From Fumia sp045645505 (GTDB taxonomy: Bacteria > Bacillota > Clostridia > Oscillospirales > Ruminococcaceae): a stretch of DNA of 64,000 nucleotides. The stretch lies in the NCBI GenBank assembly GCA_045645505.1, contig JAZRIW010000005.1:1-64000 (forward strand). The letters are read 5' to 3'. The translations under genes and the position numbers were made by a program. Below the pieces are notes generated by a model that ran no database searches, was not told where the DNA came from, and saw only the letters and a list, made by a program, of their open reading frames with translations. Of this stretch, positions 42,698-51,406 are shown piece by piece; the stretch's first letter is position 1, and every line of letters starts with the position of its first letter.

Positions 42698-43798
42698 TTA
42701 CAAAACCATTTCCTTTAAAACTTTTTCACTGTCATTAAAAACAACTGTTATTTTATCATTTTCAAAAATAAATCCTGAGCCTGCAAAATAATTTTCCTTA
42801 AAAATTGGTCTTGATCCTGTTACAACAGGACACGCATGGCCCAGAACATCATTTTCATCACCGGGAAACTCTATTGCTAATTTGTGAGTGTGTCCGCAAA
42901 TCATAACATTTGGGGAAAACTTTTCCCTTAAAATTTTTGACCAATAGCTAAAAAGCTCTTCCTCTATATCAAAAGGTGGTTGCTTTTTTAATGTAACAGG
43001 ATTATGCATTACCACTATTTTGTATTTTATTTTGTCACTATTATATTCTTTTTCCTTAGTTTCTAATAAATTCTCTAAAAACTTTGTTTCACGAAGACGA
43101 AATTCATTACAGCAAACGGTATTACCATACTCATCACAAGAATCATCTTTATCTTCACCGGAATCCAGAACAATACCAAAAATATCCCCTAACTTAAAAT
43201 GAAAATAAGAATTTCCATTCTCACAAGGTGTATATTCTGCTATTTTCTCTGCAAAAATTCCTCTTGTATCGTGATTTCCTCTTGAAAAAACAACAGGAAT
43301 ATTTCCGTTTGTAATCTGAGCGACAATTTCATAAATTGTATCAAAATTTTCTATCTTTCCGCTATCTATCGGAATATCGCCATTTAAAATAAGAAAATCC
43401 AATGCTCCATACTCTTTTTCAAATGCTTTTGCCGCTAAAACCGGCCCTTTTACAGTATTATGAGCATCTGCAATTTGATATGCTACTATTTTTCCGCCTT
43501 TTACCGGGAAAAAATCAAATTCTTCCTCGCAAACACCCTTTGTTTCTGTAAAATAAGGTTTTCTTTCAATAACTTCACGCCAACAAATTTTATACTTTCC
43601 GGCTTTATCTAAAACCTCTGCGGGCACCCTCATACGATGGATTTCTGTTTTTGAACGGATAATTCCGTTTGATTCATCATAATACTTATGATTTCCTGCC
43701 TCTACCCACATCAAAACTTCTTTATTTACAGGTACCATAATCTGATACTCTTCACCTATTGTAAAAACTGCCGGAACAGTTTTCATAACTTTTTTCAA
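42698..43798 (-). CDS. Metallophosphoesterase of the calcineurin-like superfamily
   Basis: A cytoplasmic-looking protein (about 366 residues) with the metallophosphoesterase motifs D-x-H (IADAHN), GD (LNGDIP), GNHD (SRGNHDTRG), H (VVMHNP) and GHTH (ICGHTHKL). An N-terminal beta domain (residues 1-105) resembles the fibronectin-like domain of purple-acid-phosphatase relatives. I favour TTG 43798, eight bases after AAGGGG; ATG 43786 and TTG 43831 are alternatives. It heads the operon with murL and murD (spacing 26 bases), with a good promoter just upstream. The substrate is unknown; a role with nucleotide-linked cell-wall precursors is only a contextual guess. Confidence 0.78.
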   Translation of the reverse strand: MKKVMKTVPAVFTIGEEYQIMVPVNKEVLMWVEAGNHKYYDESNGIIRSKTEIHRMRVPAEVLDKAGKYKICWREVIERKPYFTETKGVCEEEFDFFPVKGGKIVAYQIADAHNTVKGPVLAAKAFEKEYGALDFLILNGDIPIDSGKIENFDTIYEIVAQITNGNIPVVFSRGNHDTRGIFAEKIAEYTPCENGNSYFHFKLGDIFGIVLDSGEDKDDSCDEYGNTVCCNEFRLRETKFLENLLETKEKEYNSDKIKYKIVVMHNPVTLKKQPPFDIEEELFSYWSKILREKFSPNVMICGHTHKLAIEFPGDENDVLGHACPVVTGSRPIFKENYFAGSGFIFENDKITVVFNDSEKVLKEMVL

Positions 43799-43839
43799 AA
43801 TTAAAATCCCCTTTTTTATATATTCACACAACCTTTTTT

Positions 43840-43868
43840 ATTGTATCACGAGAGCTTTTTACTGTCAA
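43840..43868 (-). promoter_or_regulatory. SigA promoter of the metallophosphoesterase-murL-murD operon
   Basis: TTGACA (43868-43863), 17 bp, TACAAT (43845-43840). Confidence 0.92.
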
Positions 43869-43882
43869 ATAAATGGCAAACA

Positions 43883-43916
43883 AAAAACGATTCAGAAACC
43901 AATCTGAATCGTTTTT
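43883..43916 (-). terminator. Terminator of the tRNA Met-Glu unit
   Basis: AAAAACGATTCAGA pairs with TCTGAATCGTTTTT (14 bp, 6-nt loop), just downstream of tRNA-Glu. Confidence 0.93.
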
Positions 43917-43918
43917 AA

Positions 43919-43993
43919 TGGTGACCCGTACGAGAATCGAACTCGTGATACCGCCGTGAAAGGGCGGTGTCTTAACCGCTTGACCAACGGGCC
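43919..43993 (-). tRNA. tRNA-Glu(TTC)
   Basis: A 75-nt cloverleaf with encoded CCA: acceptor GGCCCGT/ACGGGTC, anticodon arm CCGCC-CTTTCAC-GGCGG with anticodon TTC, T loop GTTCGATTC. Confidence 0.96.
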
Positions 43994-43997
43994 AATA

Positions 43998-44074
43998 TGG
44001 TAGCGGCAGTTGGACTTGAACCCACGACCTTTCGGGTATGAACCGAATGCTCTAGCCAGCTGAGCTATACCGCC
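43998..44074 (-). tRNA. tRNA-Met(CAT), elongator type
   Basis: A 77-nt cloverleaf with encoded CCA: acceptor GGCGGTA, anticodon arm TTCGG-TTCATAC-CCGAA with anticodon CAT. It lacks the three G-C pairs and the unpaired first base of initiator tRNA, and its arm is not that of tRNA-Ile2. It precedes tRNA-Glu by four bases in one transcript. Confidence 0.93.
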
Positions 44075-44112
44075 ATCTACATTTGTACTCTCCTGTTGCA
44101 GGAACGGATTAT

Positions 44113-44141
44113 ATTTTAACATAGCTTTATTATTTTGTCAA
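44113..44141 (-). promoter_or_regulatory. SigA promoter of tRNA Met-Glu
   Basis: TTGACA (44141-44136), 17 bp, TAAAAT (44118-44113). Confidence 0.92.
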
Positions 44142-44197
44142 CTATTTTTTAAAAAAAGTTTTAAAAAATATCAGTTTTTGAAAAAATTTGAACTTTT

Positions 44198-45049
44198 TTA
44201 ATCAAAATACTGAGAAAGTGCTATGAAATTTTCTAAAGAAAGTTCCTCTGCTCTTATAGTTTCTTTAAGCCCTTCTTTTTTTATAGCATCCATAACCTTT
44301 TCTTTCGATACCCCTAATGAAGAAGAAAGAGTATTTAAAAGCGTTTTTCTGCGTTGTGAAAACGCTCCCTTTACTAATTTAAAAAGCTTTTCCTCTTCGT
44401 TTAATGAAAGAGCTTTATTTTCCTTTACATCAAGCCTTATTACCGCAGAATCCACATTAGGTGCGGGCATAAAACTACCCCTGCTCACAGAAAAAAGCTG
44501 TTTTGGTTCACTGTAATATCTTACCGCAACAGTAACTGCACCACAATCTCTGGAAGGTAATTTTGCGCAAAGCCTTAAAGCTGCTTCCTTCTGCACCATA
44601 ACAGTTATAGCCTTTATTGGCAGTTTTTGTTCTAAAAGCATCATAATTACGGGAGATGTAATATAGTATGGAAGATTCGCACATACATATACGTCCATTC
44701 CCTCAAATTCTTCTTCTATTATTTTTTTTAAATCAACCTTTAAAACATCTTCGTTTATTATTTTAATATTATTATGCTCGGATAAAGTGTAATCAAGTAC
44801 CGGTAATAATCTTTTATCAAGTTCTATTGCCACAACCTTTTTAGCTCGTTTGGCAAGTTCATGAGTAAGTACACCAAAACCGGTTCCTATCTCAATAACA
44901 CCGGTTTCCTTATTGGCTCCACCCATTTCAGCTATCTTGGGACAAATCCCGGGATTTATCAAAAAATTCTGTCCTAAAGATTTTGAAAAGCTAAACCCGA
45001 ATTTATCCATTATTTCCTTAATAGTAGAAATATTACTTAAATTCTCCAC
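44198..45049 (-). CDS. rsmA: 16S rRNA (adenine(1518)-N6/adenine(1519)-N6)-dimethyltransferase
   Basis: Dimethylates two adjacent adenines near the 3' end of 16S rRNA using SAM. The 283-residue protein has the N-terminal KSLGQNFL, the SAM motif IEIGTGFGVLT and the catalytic NLPYYIT. The start is GTG 45049, six bases after AAGGAG, one base past the stop of the deacetylase-like gene, so the two are coupled. Confidence 0.96.
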   Translation of the reverse strand: MENLSNISTIKEIMDKFGFSFSKSLGQNFLINPGICPKIAEMGGANKETGVIEIGTGFGVLTHELAKRAKKVVAIELDKRLLPVLDYTLSEHNNIKIINEDVLKVDLKKIIEEEFEGMDVYVCANLPYYITSPVIMMLLEQKLPIKAITVMVQKEAALRLCAKLPSRDCGAVTVAVRYYSEPKQLFSVSRGSFMPAPNVDSAVIRLDVKENKALSLNEEEKLFKLVKGAFSQRRKTLLNTLSSSLGVSKEKVMDAIKKEGLKETIRAEELSLENFIALSQYFD

Positions 45050-45050
45050 T

Positions 45051-45872
45051 TTATTCTCCTTTTATTTTACCAAAAAAATCTTTTGCGCTTATATTTTTAT
45101 CTCTTTTAAATCTTTTTAATTCAAAGAGACTTTCCTTATCTTTATTTATAAAATTCATACCTTCTTCAAAGATAAAAGTGGCATCAAATCCAACTTCTTT
45201 AAGAATTTTTTCACTTTCTTTATTGTAAAACCCGTACGGATATGTAAAAAGTATCGGTTCTTTATAAATATTTTCGCTGCATTTTTCCTGCATTTTCATA
45301 ACATCATCAATTAAAAACTTTTTATAATCGGAAAAATTTTTATACTTTAAATTTACACCTTTTTTCTCGTCACAAAAGCTATAACTCTGATTTCCGATTT
45401 CTATTATATCAAGCTTTGCAAGAGCTTTTACATCTTCCCAGCTTAAATATTTCTCATCGGAGTTATTTTCTAAACTTTGTGAGAAAAAATCAGTATTCTC
45501 ACCAACAATACTCACTACTGCTTTCATATTATATTTTTCTAAAACAGGGTAAGCTATATCTAAAAAGCTTTTATATCCACCATCAAAAGAAAGAATTATC
45601 GGATTTTCAGGAAGATTTTTAACTCCTTGCTGGTAAAATTTAAGATCCTTTACTAAGACAGAATTATAACCTTTTTCCCTTAAAAAATCAAGGTCTTCTT
45701 CAAATTGTTCTTTATCAGATATATTTTCATACATAATTATGGGTAATGCTATACCTTCTTGAAAATCACCCCCTGTTAAAATACTTTTACTGCCTGTAAA
45801 AAAACAAAAAGACAATGTAAAAACAGTTCCGATAAGACAAACTAAAATTTTCTTTTTTATTTCTTTATTCAT
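45051..45872 (-). CDS. Polysaccharide-deacetylase-fold protein, probably catalytically inactive
   Basis: An exported or membrane-anchored protein (273 residues from ATG 45872, behind GGGGG; the TTG at 45887 overlaps that site). A hydrophobic segment (about 9-26) forms the anchor. The NodB fold is recognisable: IIMYENI, LSFDGGYKSF, IEIGNQSYSF, FTYPYGFYN. In active enzymes the motif is TFDDG and the metal histidines lie in GNHTYNxH; here the second Asp is Gly98 and both His are Gln162 and Cys167. Metal binding is therefore unlikely and a structural or binding role more probable. Co-transcribed with rsmA. Confidence 0.85.
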   Translation of the reverse strand: MNKEIKKKILVCLIGTVFTLSFCFFTGSKSILTGGDFQEGIALPIIMYENISDKEQFEEDLDFLREKGYNSVLVKDLKFYQQGVKNLPENPIILSFDGGYKSFLDIAYPVLEKYNMKAVVSIVGENTDFFSQSLENNSDEKYLSWEDVKALAKLDIIEIGNQSYSFCDEKKGVNLKYKNFSDYKKFLIDDVMKMQEKCSENIYKEPILFTYPYGFYNKESEKILKEVGFDATFIFEEGMNFINKDKESLFELKRFKRDKNISAKDFFGKIKGE

Positions 45873-45961
45873 ATTTAACCCCCACAAATATTCTTATTAC
45901 AGTATATTCATAGAGGTAAATTTTACGACAAACCAAATTTTTTATTTTATTATTATCACTA

Positions 45962-46004
45962 AAAAAGAGTGGTTAAAAACTTTTCGTTTTAAACCACTCT
46001 TTTT
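45962..46004 (-). terminator. Terminator of gyrA
   Basis: AAAAAGAGTGGTT and AACCACTCTTTTT form the stem, extended by A/T pairs toward the loop, followed by a T run on the minus strand, four bases past the gyrA stop. Confidence 0.92.
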
Positions 46005-46008
46005 ATTT

Positions 46009-48471
46009 TTATTCTTCCGGTTCCTCTTCTTCCTCTATATGCTCTGTTCTGGCAAAAGTAACCACACTGTCATTTTCACCAAGCCTCATCACACGCACAC
46101 CAGATGCATAACGTGACATTACATTAACATCTCGTACTGCAATACGGATTATAATACCTTCATTGGAAATCAAAATCAAATCATCGTCATCACTTACAAC
46201 TTTAACTCCGCAAACATAACCTTTTGTATCATTAACTTTGTAATTGATTTTTCCTTTTCCGTGACGACTCTGGAGAGGATAATCTTCAGCGGGAGTACGT
46301 CTTCCCTGACCTTTATCGGTAACAGTCATTACTGTCATACCATCAGAAATTTTCGCCATTCCTACAACTTTATCATCTTCTTTTAGACGAATAGCCTTTA
46401 CACCCGAAGCTGAACGTGACATAGCACGAACATCATTTTCATTGAATCTTATTGCCATACCATTTTTAGTTGCAACCAAAAGCTCTTCATTTCCATCAGT
46501 AATCTGTGTCCATGCAAGTTCATCATCTTCTCTTAATCCAATTGCAATCAAGCCACTCTTACGGATATTTTTATAAGCATCTAATGATGTTCTCTTTATT
46601 ATACCCTGTTTTGTAACCATAACTACATAATGGTCTGCGTCAAATTCTTTAATCTTAAGCAAGGATGTTACCTTTTCATCGGGAGCTAACGCCAATAAGT
46701 TTACAATATTGGTTCCTCGTGAATTACGACTTCCCTCAGCAATTTCATAACACTTCAATTTAAACATTCTTCCCTTGCTTGTAAGGAAAAGAATATTATC
46801 ATGGCTTGAAGCGATAAATAATTCTTCAACAAAATCTTCATCACGCTGTTTCATTCCGGAAACACCACGTCCGCCTCTTTTTTGAATTTTATACGCATCA
46901 CTGGGCTGACGCTTTATATATCCAAAATGAGTAAGAGTAATTACACAATCTTCTTCCGGAATTAAATCTTCAATATCCACATCGCCGCTTACTGCCTGAA
47001 TATCAGTACGACGTTTATCGTCATATTTTTCACGGATTTCGGTGAGTTCTTTTTCAAGAATTTCCATAATAAGACCATAATCGCCCAGAATTGTTTCATA
47101 TTCTTTGATTTTTTCAAGAATAGATGCCAATTCTTCTTCGATTTTTGAACGTTCAAGACCTGTCAACTGTCCTAAACGCATAGCTACGATAGCACTTGCC
47201 TGAACATCAGTAAGTGCAAAACGATCAATCAAAGCCTGCTTTCCTTCAGGAATAGACTTAGCAGCTCTCAAAATAGCGATAACTTCGTCAATAAAATCAA
47301 GTGCTATTTTTAAACCTTCTAAAATATGAGCTCTTTCCTGTGCTTTTTTCAAATCATATTGAGTTCTTCTGGTTATAACCTGTCCCTGGAAATCAATATA
47401 ATTTGTAAGCATTTCTTTTAAAGTAAGTACCTTAGGCTGATTATCAACTAAAGCAAGCATTATAACTCCCACAGTTTCCTGCAATGAGCTATATCTGTAA
47501 AGCTGATTTAAAACCACCTGCGGAATAGCATCTCTCTTAAGCTCAAAAACTACACGCATACCTTCACGGTCAGATTCATCTCTTATATATGAAATACCAT
47601 CTATACGTTTATCTTTGATAAGTTCTGCTATACCCTCAATAATACGAGTTTTGTTTATCATATAGGGAATTTCTGTAACAACAATACTTGCTTTCCCCTT
47701 TGAATCTTCTTCTATTTCTGCTTTTGCACGAAGAGTAATCTTTCCGCGGCCTGTAGAATATGCAGCTCTGATACCGCTTCTACCCATAATGATACCGCCT
47801 GTCGGGAAATCAGGGCCTTTAATATATTCCATAAGCTCTTCAAAAGAAAGATCGGGATTTTTAATAAGCGCTAAAATTGCATCAACAACCTCACCCAAAT
47901 TATGAGGAGGAATGTTAGTAGCCATACCTACCGCAATACCTGTTGATCCATTTACCAGAAGATTTGGGAAACGGGATGGCAAAACAGTAGGTTCAGGAAT
48001 ACGATCATCGAAGTTCGGCTGCCAATCGACAGTTTCTTTTTCAATATCGCTTAACATATTTACAGACATTTTTGACATTTTAGCTTCAGTATAACGATAA
48101 GCAGCAGGCGGATCTCCGTCAATACTACCAAAGTTTCCCTGACCGTCAACCAAAGGATAACGCATAGAAAAATCCTGCGCAAGACGCACCATTGCATCAT
48201 AAACCGCAGCATCACCATGAGGGTGATACTTTGCAAGTACAGAACCTACCGTATCAACAGATTTTCTGTATCCTTTTTCAGGGAGCAACCCATTTTCATA
48301 CATAGTATATAAAATACGTCTATGAACAGGTTTTAATCCGTCACGCACGTCAGGCAATGCTCGTCCAACGATTACTGACATAGAATAATCCAAATAGGAT
48401 TTTCTCATTTCTTTATCTACATCAACGGTAATTATCTTTGTTCCGTCGAAATTTTTTACCTCGTTTTCCAA
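46009..48471 (-). CDS. gyrA: DNA gyrase subunit A
   Basis: Breakage-reunion subunit of gyrase (820 residues). N-terminal YSMSVIVGRALPDVRDG and RRILYTM, catalytic Tyr in AAYRYTEAKM, the C-terminal beta-pinwheel and the GyrA box QKRGGRGVSG that distinguishes gyrase from ParC are all present. The start is TTG 48471, seven bases after GGAGG. It is separated from gyrB by a membrane-protein gene, which is unusual. The quinolone-region serine is not judged here. Confidence 0.97.
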   Translation of the reverse strand: MENEVKNFDGTKIITVDVDKEMRKSYLDYSMSVIVGRALPDVRDGLKPVHRRILYTMYENGLLPEKGYRKSVDTVGSVLAKYHPHGDAAVYDAMVRLAQDFSMRYPLVDGQGNFGSIDGDPPAAYRYTEAKMSKMSVNMLSDIEKETVDWQPNFDDRIPEPTVLPSRFPNLLVNGSTGIAVGMATNIPPHNLGEVVDAILALIKNPDLSFEELMEYIKGPDFPTGGIIMGRSGIRAAYSTGRGKITLRAKAEIEEDSKGKASIVVTEIPYMINKTRIIEGIAELIKDKRIDGISYIRDESDREGMRVVFELKRDAIPQVVLNQLYRYSSLQETVGVIMLALVDNQPKVLTLKEMLTNYIDFQGQVITRRTQYDLKKAQERAHILEGLKIALDFIDEVIAILRAAKSIPEGKQALIDRFALTDVQASAIVAMRLGQLTGLERSKIEEELASILEKIKEYETILGDYGLIMEILEKELTEIREKYDDKRRTDIQAVSGDVDIEDLIPEEDCVITLTHFGYIKRQPSDAYKIQKRGGRGVSGMKQRDEDFVEELFIASSHDNILFLTSKGRMFKLKCYEIAEGSRNSRGTNIVNLLALAPDEKVTSLLKIKEFDADHYVVMVTKQGIIKRTSLDAYKNIRKSGLIAIGLREDDELAWTQITDGNEELLVATKNGMAIRFNENDVRAMSRSASGVKAIRLKEDDKVVGMAKISDGMTVMTVTDKGQGRRTPAEDYPLQSRHGKGKINYKVNDTKGYVCGVKVVSDDDDLILISNEGIIIRIAVRDVNVMSRYASGVRVMRLGENDSVVTFARTEHIEEEEEPEE

Positions 48472-48524
48472 AACTCTTCCTCCTAATTGAGAACATTTAA
48501 ATGTCCTTTTTTCTCACAGGAAAA

Positions 48525-49181
48525 TTACTTATTTATAATTTCGTATTTTTCTTTCAAGCCATCTTTTAAAAGCGTTTTAACGCTTTCAATTTTATCTTCA
48601 TCGATACAACGCTTAGGCACAGCAAAAATTTGCTTATCACTTATAAAAATCACAAAAACATCATTTAATTCGATACATTTTGTAGTTGGTTTATTGTAAG
48701 AAATTAAATATTGACCTTTTTGCTCATCTAATAAAAGTCCCTCTTCGCAAATCTTTATTGTAAATATATCATTATTTAAATCTACTGCTTTCGCGGTATT
48801 TTTAATATGTTTAAAAGGTAAATACCAGATGTATGCAATAATAATAACACATAATGGTGCTATTATTATTGCCATATTTCTTGACGGATCTTTAAAAAGC
48901 ATATCAAGATAAAGTACAAAAAACACTATTAAAATAGCAGTATAAATTAAATTTTTCTTATATATCGTCTTTTTCTGAAATACTTTTAAAGCTTTTTTAA
49001 CTTCATCACTTTTTAAGTCATATTTAATGTCTATTCCGCCTAAATTATCCTCATCGCTTATTTTTTCACTCTCAACAAAAGGTCTTGCTACATCGTATTG
49101 TTCTGCATCAAGCCCTTGTGAAACAACGATTTTTTCACTGATAATTTCTTCTTTGTCTAATTGTTCATTTTGATTTGACAT
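48525..49181 (-). CDS. Membrane protein of unknown function between gyrB and gyrA (YcxB-like?)
   Basis: A 218-residue protein with an acidic N-terminal stretch (1-60), a basic segment (61-77), two transmembrane helices (about 78-94 and 103-121), and a C-terminal soluble domain (125-218) with ...GLLLDEQKGQYLISYNK and FVIFISDKQIFAVPKRCI, reminiscent of YcxB-type domains. AGGAG precedes ATG 49181. It sits 12 bases after gyrB and 53 before gyrA, so it is probably co-expressed with gyrase. No functional link to gyrase is known to me. Confidence 0.75.
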   Translation of the reverse strand: MSNQNEQLDKEEIISEKIVVSQGLDAEQYDVARPFVESEKISDEDNLGGIDIKYDLKSDEVKKALKVFQKKTIYKKNLIYTAILIVFFVLYLDMLFKDPSRNMAIIIAPLCVIIIAYIWYLPFKHIKNTAKAVDLNNDIFTIKICEEGLLLDEQKGQYLISYNKPTTKCIELNDVFVIFISDKQIFAVPKRCIDEDKIESVKTLLKDGLKEKYEIINK

Positions 49182-49193
49182 ACTTTTCTCCTG

Positions 49194-51122
49194 TTATACA
49201 TCAAGATTTTTAACAAATTTTGCATTTTTCTCAATGAATTCTCGACGTGGCTCAACCTTGTCACCCATTAAAATTGTAAAGGTTTCATCAGCTTTTACCG
49301 CATCTTCAAGCTCTACTTTAATAAGTGTTCTGTTTTCGGGGTTCATCGTAGTCTCCCAAAGCTGTTCGGGATTCATCTCACCAAGACCTTTATATCTTTG
49401 TACTTCTACTTTTGCACCACTTTCTCCCGCAAGTTCACGGATATAAATATCTCGTTCCTCGTCATTAAATGCATATCTTACTTTTTTACCACGGAAAATT
49501 TTAAACAGTGGTGGCTGTGCAAAATAAATATATCCATTTTCCAAAAGTGGTCTCATATAACGGAAAAAGAATGTAAGAAGCAAAGTTCTGATATGAGAAC
49601 CGTCAACATCAGCATCCGCCATAATAATAATTTTACCGTAACGAATTTTACTTAAATCGATTTCATCGCCAATTCCACAACCAATTGCCGCTACAACCGG
49701 CATTAATTTCTCATTTCCGTAAACCTTATCAAGTCTTGCCTTCTCTACGTTTAACATCTTACCCCAAAGGGATAAAATTGCCTGGAAAGAACGATCTCGT
49801 CCGCTCTTTGCAGAACCGCCCGCAGAGTCACCCTCGACGATATAAATTTCAGTCATTGTATTATCTCTTGAAGTACAGTCTGCAAGTTTACCCGGCAAAC
49901 CACTGGTTTCAAGTACTGATTTTCTACGTGTAAGGTCTCTTGCTTTTCTTGCTGCTTCTCTTGCACGCTGTGCATTTATAGCCTTTTCAAAAATTACCTT
50001 TGCAATAGCGGGATTTTCTTCAAAAAATGTATTTAATCCCTCAAATACTAAACTGTCAACCAAAGGTCTTGCCTCAGTATTTCCCAATTTTCCTTTGGTC
50101 TGTCCTTCAAATTCACAATTAGTAAGTTTAACACTGACAATAGCGGTCATACCTTCTCTTACATCATCACCGCTTAAATTCTGATCATTATCTTTTAACA
50201 ATTTATGACGTCTGCCATAATCATTGAATACACGTGTCAAAGCATTTTTAAAGCCTATTTCATGTGTACCGCCTTCTGTTGTATGAATATTATTTGCAAA
50301 AGATTTTATAACTTCATAATAACTGTCGTTATACTGCAAAGCCACTTCTGCAATGGCTCCATTTTCTTCTTTGTATAGATATATAGGCTCCTCATGAATA
50401 GCATTTTTGGTTTTATTAAGATGCTTTACAAAGCTTCTTATTCCACCTTCATAAAATAAAATGTCCTCAATTTTTTCATCAGGATTTCTGTAATCAGTCA
50501 GAACGATTTTAATTCCGGCATTCAAAAAAGCTTGTTCTCTGAGTCTTGTGAGTAAAATTTCATAATCAAAAACTGTGCTCTCAAAGATTTCGGGATCCGG
50601 TTTAAAAACGACAGTAGTTCCTGTTTTTTTGGTATCTCCTATAATCTTTAATTCTTCATTATATTTACCTCTCTCAAAATGCTGAAAAAAGACATGTTCC
50701 CCGTTTTCAACAGTAAGATCAAGACTTTCACTTAATGCATTTACAACAGACGCACCTACACCATGCAATCCGCCGGATACTTTATATCCGCCACCGCCGA
50801 ATTTTCCGCCTGCGTGAAGGATTGTATAAACAACGGTAGCAGCAGAAATTCCTTCTTTTGGATGAATACCAGTAGGAATACCACGACCATTATCTACTAC
50901 GCGTATAATATCTCCTTCGAGAATATCAACGATAATTTCAGTACAATATCCTGCTAACGCTTCATCTATTGCATTATCGACAATTTCATAAACTAAGTGA
51001 TGTAATCCGTTTGGTCCTGTTGAACCTATATACATACCGGGTCTTTTTCGTACAGCTTCAAGTCCTTCCAAAACTTGTATCTGACTTTCATCATAATTTT
51101 CGTTGAGAGGTTTATTACTCAC
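49194..51122 (-). CDS. gyrB: DNA gyrase subunit B
   Basis: ATPase subunit of gyrase (642 residues). GHKL ATPase motifs VRKRPGMYIGSTG, DNGRGIP and GLHGVGASVVNALS, the TOPRIM domain EGDSAGGSAKSGRD and DADVDGSHIRTLLL, and the GyrB C-terminal RYKGLGEMN are present. I start it at GTG 51122, eight bases after GGAGG; the upstream ATG 51137 overlaps that site. Downstream of remB, as in many Clostridia. Confidence 0.97.
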   Translation of the reverse strand: MSNKPLNENYDESQIQVLEGLEAVRKRPGMYIGSTGPNGLHHLVYEIVDNAIDEALAGYCTEIIVDILEGDIIRVVDNGRGIPTGIHPKEGISAATVVYTILHAGGKFGGGGYKVSGGLHGVGASVVNALSESLDLTVENGEHVFFQHFERGKYNEELKIIGDTKKTGTTVVFKPDPEIFESTVFDYEILLTRLREQAFLNAGIKIVLTDYRNPDEKIEDILFYEGGIRSFVKHLNKTKNAIHEEPIYLYKEENGAIAEVALQYNDSYYEVIKSFANNIHTTEGGTHEIGFKNALTRVFNDYGRRHKLLKDNDQNLSGDDVREGMTAIVSVKLTNCEFEGQTKGKLGNTEARPLVDSLVFEGLNTFFEENPAIAKVIFEKAINAQRAREAARKARDLTRRKSVLETSGLPGKLADCTSRDNTMTEIYIVEGDSAGGSAKSGRDRSFQAILSLWGKMLNVEKARLDKVYGNEKLMPVVAAIGCGIGDEIDLSKIRYGKIIIMADADVDGSHIRTLLLTFFFRYMRPLLENGYIYFAQPPLFKIFRGKKVRYAFNDEERDIYIRELAGESGAKVEVQRYKGLGEMNPEQLWETTMNPENRTLIKVELEDAVKADETFTILMGDKVEPRREFIEKNAKFVKNLDV

Positions 51123-51148
51123 TATCCTATCCTCCATTTTCTTTTATC

Positions 51149-51406
51149 TTATTCCATTTCCTTAAAACGTTTTTTAAGAGTTGCCGGTGCTAAAAGAGAA
51201 AGGTAAACCTTTTCTTTTTTATTTTTATCAAATGTTATAACAAAAGATTTTGGAATATCTTTTGTTACATTAATGATTTTTTTTCCTTGCTGATTTGATC
51301 TTAAATATTCTTTTGTATATTTTGAAATAGAAGTATTTTCTATATCAAAAACCCCAATTATATCTGAATGATTAACTATGACATCATTCCCCAGATGTAA
51401 ATACAT
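51149..51406 (-). CDS. remB: Extracellular matrix regulator RemB (DUF370)
   Basis: A DUF370 protein of 85 residues (MYLHLGNDVIVNHSDIIGVFD) of the RemA/RemB family. RemA is a DNA-binding activator of matrix genes in B. subtilis; RemB (YaaB) is less studied. It overlaps the recF end by 23 bases, so it is coupled, and keeps the recF-remB-gyrB order of Bacillus. Confidence 0.93.
   Translation of the reverse strand: MYLHLGNDVIVNHSDIIGVFDIENTSISKYTKEYLRSNQQGKKIINVTKDIPKSFVITFDKNKKEKVYLSLLAPATLKKRFKEME

Noticed and set aside
43892..44122. 76-codon open frame on the minus strand
   Set aside because: It spans tRNA-Met and tRNA-Glu, which explain the sequence.
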